A stretch of DNA of 64,000 bases from Arthrobacter sp. UM1 (lineage in GTDB: Bacteria; Actinomycetota; Actinomycetes; Actinomycetales; Micrococcaceae), in assembly GCF_020483305.1 (NCBI RefSeq), contig NZ_JACWAB010000001.1:186001-250000 (forward strand). Direction: 5' to 3'. The position numbers were made by a program, and so were the translations under genes. Below the pieces are notes generated by a model. That model did no database searches. It saw only the letters and a list, made by a program, of their open reading frames with translations, and had not been told where the DNA came from. Below, piece after piece: positions 34,698-44,556 of the stretch. Each line of letters opens with the position of its first letter. Position 1 is the first letter of the stretch.

Positions 34698-34890
34698 GCG
34701 AACGGGACCGGTGCTGACCGGAACGCTGCTCAAGAACAGTAGCAGAACGGCGGCGAGCTCCCAAACCCGGGCCGCCGGGACGAGGCGGGACGGCCCTGAA
34801 GGCCCGCGAGAGCGCGGCTCGCGCCCGTGTGGGGGGATTCGGCCAATCTCGCGGGCGCGCGGTAGAGTCAAGGGTTGTATGACCGCGAGA

Positions 34891-34971
<81 letters not shown>

Positions 34972-35043
34972 CGCCGGTCGGCGGTCCTCCGCTGCACTGG
35001 CCGTTCGCAGACCCGATACCAAAACGTTCAGGAGATCATCGAC

Positions 35044-36630
35044 GTGAAAAGCGCTGTCGAAACCCTCAACCCGACCCGCGTCAAGCTGACGGTCGAGGTG
35101 CCGTTCGAAGAGCTGAAGCCGAGCATCGACAAGGCCTACAAGCAGGTCGCCGAGCAGATCAGCATCCCCGGCTTCCGCAAGGGCAAGGTCCCCTCCTCGG
35201 TCATCGACCAGCGCATCGGCCGCGGCTACGTCTACGAGCAGGCCATCAACGAGGGCCTCAACGGCTGGTACGCGAGCGCCCTCGAGGAGCAGGACCTGCA
35301 GCCGCTCTCCCGCCCCGAGGTGGACATCACGGATGCGCCGGACCCGGAGAAGAAGTCCGGTGACCTCAAGTTCCAGCTTGAGATCGACGTCCGCCCGACG
35401 GTCGAGCTCCCGAGCCTCTCCGACCTCGAGGTCGAGGTCGACTCCGTCAAGGTCGAGGACAAGGACGTGGACGCCGCCCTCGACGAGCTCCGCGGCCGCT
35501 TCGGCACCCTGAAGACCGTGGACCGCCCGGCGAAGAAGGACGACTTCCTCACCATCGACCTCACCGCGAAGGTTGACGGCGACGAGGTGGACTCTGCCGC
35601 TGACCTCTCCTACCAGGTCGGCTCCGGCACGATGCTCGAGGGCATGGACGAGGCCGTCACGGGCCTCTCCGAGGGCGAGGACGCCATCTTCACCACGAAG
35701 CTCGCCGGCGGCGAGCACGCCGGCCAGGACGCTGAGGTCAAGGTGGTCGTCAAGGCCGTCAAGACCCGTGAGCTCCCGGAGGCCGACGACGACTTCGCGC
35801 AGATGGCCTCCGAGTTCGACACGATCGCCGAGCTCCGCGAGTCCACCAAGACGCAGGTCGAGCAGCAGAAGCGCATGGAGCAGGGCGTTCAGGCCCGCGA
35901 CAAGGTCATGGACGCCCTCATCGAGAAGGTGGAGGTCCCGGTTCCGGACTCCTTCATCGACGAGCAGGTGGACCAGCACTTCCAGCAGGACGGCTCCGAG
36001 GGCCACGACAGCGAGGACCACCGCAAGGAGGTCCGCGAGAACACCGTGGCCGCCTTCAAGCGCGAGGTCATCCTCGACGCGGTGCTCGAGCAGAACGACG
36101 TCGAGGTGGGCCAGCAGGAGCTCATCGACTACATCTTCCAGACGTCGCAGCAGTACGGCATGGACCCGCAGCAGTTCGCACAGATCATCGACCAGGCGGG
36201 TCAGCTGCCGATGGTCATCGCCGATGTCCGCCGCAACAAGGCCCTGAGCAAGGTCGTCGAGTCCGCGAAGGTCAAGGACTCCGCGGGCAACGCCGTCGAC
36301 CTCTCCGAGGTCCTCGGCACGCAGGAGGAGGCTGCGGAGGGGTCCGAGGACGCCGCCGAGGCGAAGGACGAGAAGAAGGCGGACGCCAAGAAGTCCGCCC
36401 CGAAGAAGTCCACGGCCAAGTCCAGCGCCACGAAGTCCGAGGACAAGAAGCCTGCGGCCAAGAAGTCCACGGCGAAGTCGAGCACCTCGAAGACCAGCAC
36501 GGCGAAGTCGAGCACCTCGAAGACCAGCACGGCCAAGTCGAGCACGGCGAAGTCGAGCACGGCGAAGACGGGTGCCAAGAAGACCGCTGCGAAGAAGGCT
36601 GAGGACAAGAAGGCCGAGGACGCCGAGTAA
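35044..36630 (+). CDS. tig: trigger factor
   Basis: Ribosome-bound chaperone and peptidyl-prolyl isomerase that meets nascent chains at the exit tunnel. The 528-residue protein has the ribosome-binding signature GFRKGKVP near residue 43, the FKBP-like domain ([33 protein letters not shown]) at about 150-240, and the C-terminal chaperone arms to about 435. The last 95 residues are a Lys/Ala/Ser/Thr-rich low-complexity tail with tandem repeats. GTG 35044 has AGGAG about 9 nt upstream. The downstream genes clpP1-clpP2-clpX are a standard neighbourhood. Confidence 0.96.
   Translation: MKSAVETLNPTRVKLTVEVPFEELKPSIDKAYKQVAEQISIPGFRKGKVPSSVIDQRIGRGYVYEQAINEGLNGWYASALEEQDLQPLSRPEVDITDAPDPEKKSGDLKFQLEIDVRPTVELPSLSDLEVEVDSVKVEDKDVDAALDELRGRFGTLKTVDRPAKKDDFLTIDLTAKVDGDEVDSAADLSYQVGSGTMLEGMDEAVTGLSEGEDAIFTTKLAGGEHAGQDAEVKVVVKAVKTRELPEADDDFAQMASEFDTIAELRESTKTQVEQQKRMEQGVQARDKVMDALIEKVEVPVPDSFIDEQVDQHFQQDGSEGHDSEDHRKEVRENTVAAFKREVILDAVLEQNDVEVGQQELIDYIFQTSQQYGMDPQQFAQIIDQAGQLPMVIADVRRNKALSKVVESAKVKDSAGNAVDLSEVLGTQEEAAEGSEDAAEAKDEKKADAKKSAPKKSTAKSSATKSEDKKPAAKKSTAKSSTSKTSTAKSSTSKTSTAKSSTAKSSTAKTGAKKTAAKKAEDKKAEDAE
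36471..36545 (+). repeat. tandem repeat in the tig 3' end
   Basis: A 30-bp unit encoding [10 protein letters not shown] is duplicated, then related 15-bp halves (S-T-A-K-S) continue. The reading frame is maintained throughout. Confidence 0.8.
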
Positions 36631-36671
36631 GACCGGCTGCCCGGCCTGCCCCGCACGAGCGGGAAGCCAGC

Positions 36672-36711
36672 GCGAGCGGGGCGGGATCCACACGGGTCCC
36701 GCCCCGCTCGC
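36672..36711 (+). terminator. hairpin terminator after tig
   Basis: GCGAGCGGGGCGGGA pairs with TCCCGCCCCGCTCGC around a short loop. Little T follows, so efficiency is uncertain. Confidence 0.65.
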
Positions 36712-36767
36712 TCGCATTCCAGGGCCGCCCGGCCGGATCCGGAGCGGTCCGGTGCGGGGCTGCGCCC

Positions 36768-36786
36768 CATGCGCCAACAGCGAAAC
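36768..36786. promoter_or_regulatory. candidate ClgR box upstream of clpP1
   Basis: CGC-CAACA-GCG-AA at 36772-36784 fits the core of the ClgR consensus as I recall it (CGC-Y-N-A-N-R-GCG-W-W). It lies about 60 nt upstream of the likely clpP1 transcription start, an activator position. ClgR activates clpP genes in actinobacteria. Confidence 0.5.
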
Positions 36787-36823
36787 GCCCGCCGCCCCTC
36801 TCAGCGCGCGCGGGAAAAGCCGA

Positions 36824-36829
36824 TAGTGT
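36824..36829 (+). promoter_or_regulatory. probable -10 box of clpP1
   Basis: TAGTGT, predicting a start near 36836 and a leader of about 88 nt with GAGGAG before the clpP1 start. Confidence 0.45.
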
Positions 36830-36923
36830 CCATATCAAGAACACCGGGCGGAGTCCGGCTCGCGGCCTGTCCGCGAACGGCGGCCCCGGCCACGGTCTGT
36901 CGGCTGACGACGAGGAGAACATG

Positions 36924-37553
36924 ATGACCGAAGCGACACAGACACCCAAGGCGGCCCAGGAGACGGCGCTCGCCACGCGGGACGACTACATCTACAACCG
37001 CCTCCTCAAGGAGCGCATCATCTGGCTCGGCTCGGATGTGCGCGACGACAACGCGAACCTCATCTGCTCCCAGCTCCTCATGCTCTCCGCAGAGGACCCG
37101 GAGGCGGACATCTACCTCTACATCAACTCGCCCGGCGGCTCGATCACCGCGGGCATGGCGATCTACGACACGATGCAGTTCATCCCGAACGACGTCGTCA
37201 CCGTGGCCACGGGCCTCGCCGCGTCGATGGGCCAGTTCCTGCTCTCCTCGGGCACCAAGGGCAAGCGCTACGCCACGCCGCACACCCGCATCCTCATGCA
37301 CCAGCCGCTCGGCGGCATCCAGGGCACGGCCACGGACGTCCGCATCCAGGCCGAGCTCATCATGGACATGAAGCGCGTCATGGCGGAGCTGACGGCCGAG
37401 CAGACGGGCCAGCCGCTGGAGCGCATCCTCGAGGACAACGACCGGGACAACTGGTTCACCGCAGAGCGCGCCCTCGAGTACGGCTTCTTCGACAAGATCG
37501 CCTACAAGGCTGCGAACGTGTCCGGCGGCGGTGGAACGGACGAGGACGCCTGA
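36924..37553 (+). CDS. clpP1: ATP-dependent Clp protease proteolytic subunit 1
   Basis: Serine peptidase subunit of the Clp protease. The 209-residue protein has the catalytic triad Ser in [11 protein letters not shown], His in ILMHQPLGG and Asp in DNDRDNW, and the oligomer handle region between. In actinobacteria ClpP1 and ClpP2 form a mixed double ring, and both subunits are usually essential. The second ATG (36924) is used since GGAG lies 6 nt before it; ATG 36921 would leave only 3 nt. A ClgR-like box is upstream. clpP2 begins 43 nt downstream. Confidence 0.95.
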   Translation: MTEATQTPKAAQETALATRDDYIYNRLLKERIIWLGSDVRDDNANLICSQLLMLSAEDPEADIYLYINSPGGSITAGMAIYDTMQFIPNDVVTVATGLAASMGQFLLSSGTKGKRYATPHTRILMHQPLGGIQGTATDVRIQAELIMDMKRVMAELTAEQTGQPLERILEDNDRDNWFTAERALEYGFFDKIAYKAANVSGGGGTDEDA

Positions 37554-37596
37554 GGCGCCGTCTGACCCCGTCCCGAACGACTTCCAGGAGAGAAGA

Positions 37597-38256
37597 ATGA
37601 ACAACCACGCAGGCGTCAGCTTCCCGATGCCCTCCAACCGCTACGTCCTCCCGCAGTTCGAGGAGCGCACGCCCTACGGCTTCAAGCGCCAGGACCCGTA
37701 CACCAAGCTCTTCGAGGACCGGATCGTCTTCCTCGGCGTGCAGGTGGACGATGCGAGCGCCGACGACGTCATGGCGCAGCTGCTCGTGCTCGAGGCCCAG
37801 GACCCGGACCGAGACATCACGCTCTACATCAACTCCCCGGGCGGCTCCTTCACCGCGATGACGGCGCTGTACGACACGATGCAGTACATCCGCCCCGAGA
37901 TCACCACGGTCTGCCTGGGCCAGGCGGCCTCCGCCGCGTCCGTCCTGCTCGCGGCCGGCACGCCCGGCAAGCGCCTCGCGCTCCCGAACGCCCGCGTCCT
38001 CATCCACCAGCCGGCCATCGGCGGCGGACAGGGCCAGGCCTCGGACCTGGACATCCAGGCCCAGGAGATGATGCGCATGCGCGAGTGGCTCGAGCAGACC
38101 ATGGCCCTCCACACGGGCAAGGACGCCGAGGCCATCTCGCGGGACATCGAGCGGGACAAGATCCTGACCGCCAAGGAGTCCCTGGAGTACGGCATCATCG
38201 ACCAAGTCCTGGACTCCCGCAAGGTCCGCAAGCCGGCCATCAACACGCCGGAGTAG
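37597..38256 (+). CDS. clpP2: ATP-dependent Clp protease proteolytic subunit 2
   Basis: 219-residue partner of ClpP1. Catalytic residues are Ser in [10 protein letters not shown], His in [10 protein letters not shown] and Asp in IERDKIL. It has the longer N-terminal region (before [13 protein letters not shown]) expected of actinobacterial ClpP2, which docks the ATPase. ATG 37597 has AGGAG about 7 nt upstream. It is co-directional with clpP1 and clpX. Confidence 0.95.
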   Translation: MNNHAGVSFPMPSNRYVLPQFEERTPYGFKRQDPYTKLFEDRIVFLGVQVDDASADDVMAQLLVLEAQDPDRDITLYINSPGGSFTAMTALYDTMQYIRPEITTVCLGQAASAASVLLAAGTPGKRLALPNARVLIHQPAIGGGQGQASDLDIQAQEMMRMREWLEQTMALHTGKDAEAISRDIERDKILTAKESLEYGIIDQVLDSRKVRKPAINTPE

Positions 38257-38368
38257 ACGGCGGTGCAGACCGGACTGGGGGAGTGCTCTCGGTCCGGTCC
38301 ACGGCGCGCGACGGCGCGAGGCGCGGCTCCCCGCCGGGTCTCTCCGCCGTCCGCGCGGCCACCTGCCG

Positions 38369-38374
38369 TAGGGT
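38369..38374 (+). promoter_or_regulatory. probable -10 box of clpX
   Basis: TAGGGT in the 183-nt gap between clpP2 and clpX, predicting a start near 38381 and a 59-nt leader. clpX may therefore be transcribed separately from clpP1P2. Confidence 0.5.
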
Positions 38375-38439
38375 AGACGGTGCGGACTCGGCGCACCCCT
38401 GCGCCGCACGCACAGTTTCCCCGTCAAAGTGAGGTTTCA

Positions 38440-39717
38440 ATGGCGCGCACGAACGAGAGCGCTGACCTGCTCAAGTGCTCCTTCTGCGGAAAGAGCCAGA
38501 AGCAGGTCCGCCGGCTCATCGCCGGCCCCGGGGTCTACATCTGCGACGAGTGCATCGAGCTCTGCAACGAGATCATCGAGGAGGAGGTCGCCGAGATCAC
38601 GGATCTCGGCCCCTCCGAGTTGCCGAACCCCCGGCAGATCTTCGATTTCCTCGAGGAGTACGTCGTCGGCCAGACGGGCGCGAAGCGCGCCCTCGCCGTC
38701 GCGGTCTACAACCACTACAAGCGGATCCACTCGAGCTCCGAGCAGCGCACCAAGGCGGCCGCGCTCGCGCCGGACCTGGACGAGGTGGAGCTGTCCAAGT
38801 CCAACATCATGCTCATCGGCCCCACGGGCTGCGGAAAGACGTACCTGGCGCAGACGCTCGCCAAGCGGCTGAACGTCCCGTTCGCCGTCGCGGACGCCAC
38901 GAGCCTCACGGAGGCCGGCTACGTGGGCGAGGACGTGGAGAACATCCTCCTCAAGCTCCTCCAGGCCGCGGACTTCGACGTGAAGAAGGCCGAGCAGGGC
39001 ATCATCTACATCGACGAGATCGACAAGATCACGCGGAAGTCGGAGAACCCCTCGATCACGCGGGACGTCTCCGGCGAGGGCGTGCAGCAGGCGCTCCTCA
39101 AGATCATCGAGGGCACGGTGGCCTCGGTCCCGCCGCAGGGCGGGCGCAAGCACCCCAACCAGGACTTCATCCAGATCGACACGAGCAACGTCCTCTTCAT
39201 CGTCGCCGGCGCGTTCGCCGGGCTCGAGGACATCGTGGGGGACCGGGCCGGCCGCAAGGGCATCGGCTTCGGCGCCACGCTCAAGGAGAACGTGGTCTCC
39301 GGCGAGTACGGGGACGTGCTGCCCGAGGACCTGCTCAAGTTCGGGCTCATCCCGGAGTTCATCGGCCGCCTTCCCGTCATCACCACCGTGAACAAGCTGG
39401 ACGAGGACGCCCTCATCCAGGTCCTCACGGGGCCGCGGAACGCGCTCGTGAAGCAGTACCAGAAGATGTTCGCGCTGGACGGCGTCTCGCTGGAGTTCGA
39501 GCAGGACGCGCTCACCGAGATCGCGCAGAAGGCCTTGGAGCGCGGAACGGGCGCCCGCGGCCTCCGCTCCATCCTCGAGGAGACCCTGGCGGGGCCGATG
39601 TTCGAGATCCCCGGCCGCGATGACGTCGAGCGCGTCACGGTGACGCGGGACAGCGTCCGGGGCGAGGCCGAGCCCTCCCTCGAGCTGGGCGGCAAGAAGC
39701 GCCGCAAGAGCGCCTAG
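38440..39717 (+). CDS. clpX: ATP-dependent Clp protease ATP-binding subunit ClpX
   Basis: AAA+ unfoldase that feeds substrates to ClpP1P2. The 425-residue protein has an N-terminal zinc-binding domain with four cysteines (KCSFCGK and ICDECIELC), Walker A GPTGCGKT near residue 129, Walker [10 protein letters not shown] near 194, and the arginine-finger and sensor segments [11 protein letters not shown] and [10 protein letters not shown]. The IGF-type loop (RKGIGFGA) for ClpP docking is present. ATG 38440 is preceded by GTGAGG. Confidence 0.96.
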   Translation: MARTNESADLLKCSFCGKSQKQVRRLIAGPGVYICDECIELCNEIIEEEVAEITDLGPSELPNPRQIFDFLEEYVVGQTGAKRALAVAVYNHYKRIHSSSEQRTKAAALAPDLDEVELSKSNIMLIGPTGCGKTYLAQTLAKRLNVPFAVADATSLTEAGYVGEDVENILLKLLQAADFDVKKAEQGIIYIDEIDKITRKSENPSITRDVSGEGVQQALLKIIEGTVASVPPQGGRKHPNQDFIQIDTSNVLFIVAGAFAGLEDIVGDRAGRKGIGFGATLKENVVSGEYGDVLPEDLLKFGLIPEFIGRLPVITTVNKLDEDALIQVLTGPRNALVKQYQKMFALDGVSLEFEQDALTEIAQKALERGTGARGLRSILEETLAGPMFEIPGRDDVERVTVTRDSVRGEAEPSLELGGKKRRKSA

Positions 39718-39805
39718 CCGCTCCCTGTTCGCTCGAAGCGGGACGCTGGAAGGCCCCGCCGGTCAGTGCTTCAATGTTGGAGGACCCCGATGAAAGGACT
39801 CCGCC

Positions 39806-40399
39806 ATGACCGACCGCGTTGACTTCTGGTTCGACCCGCTCTGCCCCTTCGCCTGGGTGACCTCCCGCTGGATGAAGGAGGTGGAGAAGGTCCGCGACGT
39901 CGAGGTGGACTGGCACCTCATGTCCCTCGGCATCCTCAACGAGAACAACGAGGACAACCACCACCACGGCGACTCCAGCTCCATGTGGATGGTCCGCGTG
40001 GTCCAGGCCGCTGTGGACGAGAACCCCGCGAACGCCGACCGCCTCTACACGGCGCTCGGCGAGGTGCACCACGAGCAGGGCGTGAAGGACCGCCGCGAGG
40101 CCATGGAGAAGGCGCTGGACCGCGCCGGCCTCAGCCCCGAGCTCGTGAAGGCCGCCGAGGACGAGTCTCTGGACGCGAAGATCCGCACCTCCCATGACGC
40201 CGCCCTCGAGAAGGTGGGGGACGAGGTGGGCACGCCCGTCGTCGCCGTCGGCGGCACCGCGTTCTTCGGCCCGGTCATCACGCGCGTTCCTCGCGGCGAC
40301 GCGGCCGGAGAGCTCTTCGACGGCGCCCGGACGCTGGCCGCATACCCGTACTTCTTCGAGCTCAAGCGCTCGCGCACGGAGATGCCGCAGGTCGGCTGA
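39806..40399 (+). CDS. DsbA-like mycothiol-dependent nitroreductase family protein
   Basis: 197-residue thioredoxin-fold protein of the group that includes Mycobacterium tuberculosis Rv2466c, a mycothiol-dependent reductase. Conserved stretches include DFWFDPLCPFAWVTSRW, MSLGILNEN, EVGTPVVAVGGTAFFGPV and YPYFFELKR. The active site is CPFA: the first cysteine is kept but the second position of the family's CPWC motif is Ala, so only a monothiol mechanism with mycothiol is possible. AAAGGA lies 8 nt before ATG 39806. It is adjacent to clpX and followed by a strong terminator. Confidence 0.83.
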   Translation: MTDRVDFWFDPLCPFAWVTSRWMKEVEKVRDVEVDWHLMSLGILNENNEDNHHHGDSSSMWMVRVVQAAVDENPANADRLYTALGEVHHEQGVKDRREAMEKALDRAGLSPELVKAAEDESLDAKIRTSHDAALEKVGDEVGTPVVAVGGTAFFGPVITRVPRGDAAGELFDGARTLAAYPYFFELKRSRTEMPQVG

Positions 40400-40480
40400 C
40401 GTTCCGGGCAGCGCAGCCCGCGGTTGAGACGGGCGAGCAGGCCCGCTGAGTGCCGCTGGCCGCCCGCGTCGCGAAGCGGA

Positions 40481-40520
40481 AAGGCCCCCGCACCGTCCGT
40501 CTGGACGGCGCGGGGGCCTT
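40481..40520. terminator. bidirectional hairpin terminator
   Basis: AAGGCCCCCGC-CCGTCC pairs with GGACGG-GCGGGGGCCTT (40481-40520) between the convergent DsbA-like and DUF2231-like genes. Confidence 0.85.
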
Positions 40521-40553
40521 CTGCATGCGCCCGGGTGCCGGAGCCGGTGCCGG

Positions 40554-41018
40554 TCAGCCGTTCCAGACGGCGACGGCCCCCGAGTGGCCCGCGAGAACCG
40601 CCCACACGGTGGCGGCCACCGCACAGAGGGAGGTCGCGGCGGCGAGGAGCGTCTCGATCCAGGGGCGCCGCTCCACAAGACCGCGGATGCGGGCAGGAGA
40701 GCTCTCGGAGACGGCGAACCAGCGCGCCGTCACGAAGGCGGCGAGGGCGAACGCGAGGTTCCGCGCGGTCTCGCCGAGCTCCCGGTGCTTGTCCACGAGT
40801 CCGCTGGACCCGACGCGGTGCAGGAGGTCCTCGCCGGTGAAGGTGGCGAGCCACGCGGAGACCGCCGCGATGACGGCGAACGCCACTGCGAGGAAGCCGA
40901 AGCGGCGCTCCCACCGCCGGGAGAACAGGCCGGGCAGGACCACGATCAGCGTCAGCGGGATGAACACCACCGGCACGTGGACGAACAGCGGGTGGAGGGG
41001 CAGAGACGCGGCGAGCAT
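40554..41018 (-). CDS. DUF2231-like integral membrane protein
   Basis: 154-residue protein with four hydrophobic helices and the HPLFVHVPVVFIPLTL start typical of DUF2231 membrane proteins; the His residues at positions 9 and 13 recall haem-binding quinone-linked membrane proteins, but function is not established. Its ATG at 41018 lies one base after the valS stop codon, so it is probably translated by re-initiation with valS. Confidence 0.75.
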   Translation of the reverse strand: MLAASLPLHPLFVHVPVVFIPLTLIVVLPGLFSRRWERRFGFLAVAFAVIAAVSAWLATFTGEDLLHRVGSSGLVDKHRELGETARNLAFALAAFVTARWFAVSESSPARIRGLVERRPWIETLLAAATSLCAVAATVWAVLAGHSGAVAVWNG

Positions 41019-41019
41019 G

Positions 41020-43629
41020 CTACTCGGCGCTCTCCACGATCAGCTCGACCTCGGACACCGTCACGTCGCCGGAGCCCTCGCGGACGTCGATCGACTCTGC
41101 GTTGGCGGCGGCCCGGAGGTCGCCGAGGCCCGTCGTGAGACGGGCGGCGTCCGCGGAGGCCGCCGTGACCACGGCGGAGCGGACGGGCGTCCGCTGCTTC
41201 ACCTTGGCCTCGGACTTCGCCTTGCGGAGACCGGCGAGCGCGCGGCCCACCACGGGCAGCATCCCGGCGTCCCCGCCGGCGAAAGCAGAGTACTCCTGCG
41301 GCGTCGGCCAGGACTCGTGGTGCACGGACCCCCGGCGCCACCAGGAGTAGACCTCCTCGGTGGCGAACGGCAGGAACGGCGCGAAGAGGCGCAGGAGGGC
41401 GTCGAGCGTCGTCGCCAGCGCGGCGCGGACCGAGTCGCGGCCCTCCTCGCCCTGGGCGCCGTAGGCGCGGTCCTTGACGAGCTCCACGAAGTCGTCCGTG
41501 AACATCCAGAAGAAGGACTCGGTCAGGGCGAGCGCGCGGGCGTAGTCGTACTGCTCTAACGCCCGGGTGGACTGCTCCACCACGGACGCGAGCTCCGCGA
41601 GCAGGGCCTTGTCCAGCTCGTTCGTCACCGCGTCCGCGCTGCCGCGGGCCACGTCCGCCTCGGTGGCGCCGAGGTTGAGGACGAACTTGGAGGCGTTGAG
41701 CAGCTTGATGGCCAGGCGGCGGCCGATCTTCATCTGCGCCACCTCGTACGCCGTGTCCGCGCCGAGCTTGGCGGAGGCGGCCCAGTACCGGACGGCGTCC
41801 GCCCCGTACTCGCTGAGCACGTCGGTGGGCACCACGACGTTGCCCTTGGACTTGGACATCTTCTTGCGGTCCGGGTCGAGGATCCAGCCGGAGATGCCCG
41901 CGTGCTTCCACGGGGCGCACTTCTGCAGGGCGTCCGCGCGGACCACGGAGCTGAAGAGCCAGGTGCGGATGATGTCGTGGCCCTGCGGGCGGAGGTCGAA
42001 CGGGAAGACCTGGGAGAAGAGCCTCTCGTCATGGCCCCAGCCGCCCACGATCTGCGGGGAGAGGGAGCTGGTGGCCCAGGTGTCCAGGACGTCCGCATCG
42101 CCCACGAAGCCGTGGGCGGCGCCGCGCTGGTCCTCGGTGAACCCGGGCGCCGGCTCGGCCGCGGGGTCCACGGGGAGGGCGCTGATCTCGGGGAGGATCG
42201 GCTGATCGTAGTCCGGCTCGCCCTGCGCGTCCGCCTTGTACCAGACGGGAATCGGCACGCCGAAGAAGCGCTGGCGGGAGACGAGCCAGTCTCCGTTGAG
42301 GCCCCGGATCCAGTCCTCGTAGCGGGCTCGCATGAAGGACGGGTGGAAGTCGATCTCCCGGCCGCGCGAGATGAGGCGCTCACGGCGGTCCGCGTCCCGC
42401 CCGCCGTTGCGGATGTACCACTGGCGGGAGGAGACGATCTCGAGCGGCTTGTCGCCCTTCTCGAAGAAGTTGACCGGGTGGGTGATCTTCTTCGGCTCGC
42501 CGTCGAGCAGTCCCTCCTCCACGAGCATGCCGACGACGGCCTCCTTGGCGGAGAACACCGTCTTGCCCGCGACGTTCTCGTAGTTCGCGCGGCCGGCCTC
42601 GGACGTGATCCACTCGGGGGTCTCGGCGCGGAAGCGGCCGTCGCGGCCGATGAGCGTGCGCGTCGGCAGGCTGAGCTCGCGCCACCAGGTGATGTCGTTC
42701 GCATCGCCGAAGGTGCAGATCATGGCGATGCCCGAGCCCTTGTCCTGCTTGGCCAGGGCGTGCGGGTGCACCTCCACCTCGACGTCGAAGAGGGGAGAGG
42801 TGACGGTCTTGCCGAAAAGGTGCCGGTAGCGCTCGTCCTCGGGGTGGGCCACGAGCGCCACGCAGGCGGGCAGCAGCTCGGGGCGGGTGGTCTCGATGAA
42901 GACCTTCTCGCCGTCCTCCGCCGTGAAGGCGTAGCGGTGGTACGCGCCGGGCATCTCCCGGTCCTCGAGCTCGGCCTGCGCCACGGCGGTGCGGAAGGTG
43001 ACGTCCCACATCGTGGGCGCCTCGGCCATGTACGCGTCGCCGGCCTGGAGGTTCTCGATGAAGGCGCGCTGGGAGACCGCCCGCGAGTGGTCGTCGATGG
43101 TCCGGTAGGTCATGGACCAGTCCACGGAGAGGCCGAGCGTCTTGAAGAGGTGCTCGAAGACCTTCTCGTCCTCGACGGCGAGCTGCTCGCAGAGCTCGAT
43201 GAAGTTGCGGCGGGACACCACGTCCCAGTCACGCTGGTTCTTGGCCGGCTTCTCCGGCGGCTGGTAGCCCGGCTCGTACTTGATCGCCGGATCGCAGCGC
43301 ACGCCGTAGTAGTTCTGGACGCGGCGCTCGGTGGGCAGGCCGTTGTCATCCCAGCCCATGGGGTAGAAGACGTTCTTGCCCGTCATGCGCTGGTAGCGCG
43401 CGAGCACGTCCGTCTGCGTGTAGGAGAACATGTGCCCCACGTGGAGCGAGCCGGAGGCCGTGGGAGGCGGGGTGTCGATCGAGTAGACCTGCTCGCGCGT
43501 GGTCTCGCGGTTGAAGGCGTAGGTCTTCTCGCTGACCCAGCGGTCCGTGAGCTTGGACTCGAGGCCCTCGAGAGCCGGCTTGTCGGGGACGGAAATGGGC
43601 GTGTCTGTGCCCTGCGGGTTCTCAGTCAT
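41020..43629 (-). CDS. valS: valyl-tRNA synthetase
   Basis: Class Ia synthetase that charges tRNA-Val. The 869-residue protein has the HIGH-type motif HVGHMFSYTQTD near residue 60, the CP1 editing domain (TTRPELLPACVALV near 250, TFGDANDITWW), the KMSKS motif MSKSKGNV near 590 and the anticodon-binding domain; the coiled-coil C-terminal domain is short. ATG 43629 is used; ATG 43638 is possible. A DUF2231-like gene follows 1 nt downstream. Upstream is an unrelated SDR on the other strand. Confidence 0.96.
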   Translation of the reverse strand: MTENPQGTDTPISVPDKPALEGLESKLTDRWVSEKTYAFNRETTREQVYSIDTPPPTASGSLHVGHMFSYTQTDVLARYQRMTGKNVFYPMGWDDNGLPTERRVQNYYGVRCDPAIKYEPGYQPPEKPAKNQRDWDVVSRRNFIELCEQLAVEDEKVFEHLFKTLGLSVDWSMTYRTIDDHSRAVSQRAFIENLQAGDAYMAEAPTMWDVTFRTAVAQAELEDREMPGAYHRYAFTAEDGEKVFIETTRPELLPACVALVAHPEDERYRHLFGKTVTSPLFDVEVEVHPHALAKQDKGSGIAMICTFGDANDITWWRELSLPTRTLIGRDGRFRAETPEWITSEAGRANYENVAGKTVFSAKEAVVGMLVEEGLLDGEPKKITHPVNFFEKGDKPLEIVSSRQWYIRNGGRDADRRERLISRGREIDFHPSFMRARYEDWIRGLNGDWLVSRQRFFGVPIPVWYKADAQGEPDYDQPILPEISALPVDPAAEPAPGFTEDQRGAAHGFVGDADVLDTWATSSLSPQIVGGWGHDERLFSQVFPFDLRPQGHDIIRTWLFSSVVRADALQKCAPWKHAGISGWILDPDRKKMSKSKGNVVVPTDVLSEYGADAVRYWAASAKLGADTAYEVAQMKIGRRLAIKLLNASKFVLNLGATEADVARGSADAVTNELDKALLAELASVVEQSTRALEQYDYARALALTESFFWMFTDDFVELVKDRAYGAQGEEGRDSVRAALATTLDALLRLFAPFLPFATEEVYSWWRRGSVHHESWPTPQEYSAFAGGDAGMLPVVGRALAGLRKAKSEAKVKQRTPVRSAVVTAASADAARLTTGLGDLRAAANAESIDVREGSGDVTVSEVELIVESAE

Positions 43630-43729
43630 GGGCTCCATTCTTCCATGCGGCGCCTCGCCGCCGGCGGTGCGCCTCCTGCATGCGGAGGGTGTTCTTCATC
43701 CCGTCGGAGACGGCTGCGCAGCCGCGGGC

Positions 43730-43735
43730 TAGGCT
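43730..43735 (+). promoter_or_regulatory. -10 box of leaderless SDR gene
   Basis: TAGGCT ends 6 nt before ATG 43742. Confidence 0.6.
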
Positions 43736-43741
43736 GACGGC

Positions 43742-44491
43742 ATGAGCACTCGCATCGCAGTCGTGACAGGAGCATCCACGGGCATCGGAGAGGCGAGCGC
43801 GCTCGCCCTGGCCGAGGCCGGGTTCGAGGTCTACGCCGTGGCCCGCCGGGCCGAGCGCCTCGAGGCGCTCGCCCAGCGGCATCCGGACATCCACCCCTAC
43901 CCCTTGGACGTCACGGACGAGAACGCCGTGCAGCGCTTCGCGGAGACCGTTCGGGAGGCGGGCGGCGCGGACACGCTCGTCAACATCGCCGGCGGCGCCC
44001 GCGGCACCGAGTGGGTGGCCGAGGCGAAGACCGAGGACTGGGAGTGGATGTACCGCGTCAACGTCCTCGGCACCATGATCGTCACCCGCGCGTTCCTCCC
44101 ACAGCTGCGGGCCGCCGAGGGCACGGTCCTCAACCTCACCTCGACGGCGGGGCTCGTGGGCTACGAGGGCGGCTCCGGCTACAACGCCGCCAAGTTCGCC
44201 GAGCGCGGCATGACCCGAGCCCTCCGCCTCGAGGAGGCCGAGCACAACGTCCGCGTCATCGAGGTGCTCCCCGGCATGGTGCACACCGAGGAGTTCTCCC
44301 TCATGCGCATGGGCGGGGACAAGGAGGCCGCGGAGAAGGTGTACGCCGGCGTGGAGAAGCCGCTCACGGCCGAGGACGTGGCGGACGTGGTCCGCTACGC
44401 GGTGACCGTTCCCCACCACGTGAGCCTGGACGAGATCGTGCTGCGCCCGGTGGCCCAGGCGGCCCAGCACAAGGTGGTCCGGAAGGGCTAG
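43742..44491 (+). CDS. SDR family NADP-dependent oxidoreductase, YdfG-like
   Basis: 249-residue classical short-chain dehydrogenase. The cofactor motif is VTGASTGIGEA with ARRAERLEAL (Arg-rich after strand 2, which favours NADP), then NIAGGARG, catalytic Ser in NLTSTAGLVGY and Tyr-Lys in SGYNAAKFAER, and LPGMVHTEEF. The overall shape is like YdfG serine/3-hydroxy acid dehydrogenases. Its start codon follows TAGGCT by 6 nt. It lies between divergent valS and the ileS T-box. Confidence 0.9.
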   Translation: MSTRIAVVTGASTGIGEASALALAEAGFEVYAVARRAERLEALAQRHPDIHPYPLDVTDENAVQRFAETVREAGGADTLVNIAGGARGTEWVAEAKTEDWEWMYRVNVLGTMIVTRAFLPQLRAAEGTVLNLTSTAGLVGYEGGSGYNAAKFAERGMTRALRLEEAEHNVRVIEVLPGMVHTEEFSLMRMGGDKEAAEKVYAGVEKPLTAEDVADVVRYAVTVPHHVSLDEIVLRPVAQAAQHKVVRKG

Positions 44492-44521
44492 CGCCCGCCG
44501 TCGCGGGGATGAAGAGCGATG

Positions 44522-44550
44522 TTGGCCCCCGGCGCGGGAGAGCCTAAGAT
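44522..44550 (+). promoter_or_regulatory. promoter of the ileS T-box transcript
   Basis: TTGGCC (44522-44527), 17-nt spacer, TAAGAT (44545-44550). The transcript would begin near 44557. Confidence 0.6.
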
Positions 44551-44556
44551 GGAGGA

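Noticed and set aside
34538-34742. 68-codon plus-strand frame across the terminator and tRNA-Gly
   Set aside because: It reads through the antisense of tRNA-Gly and a terminator; no coding evidence.
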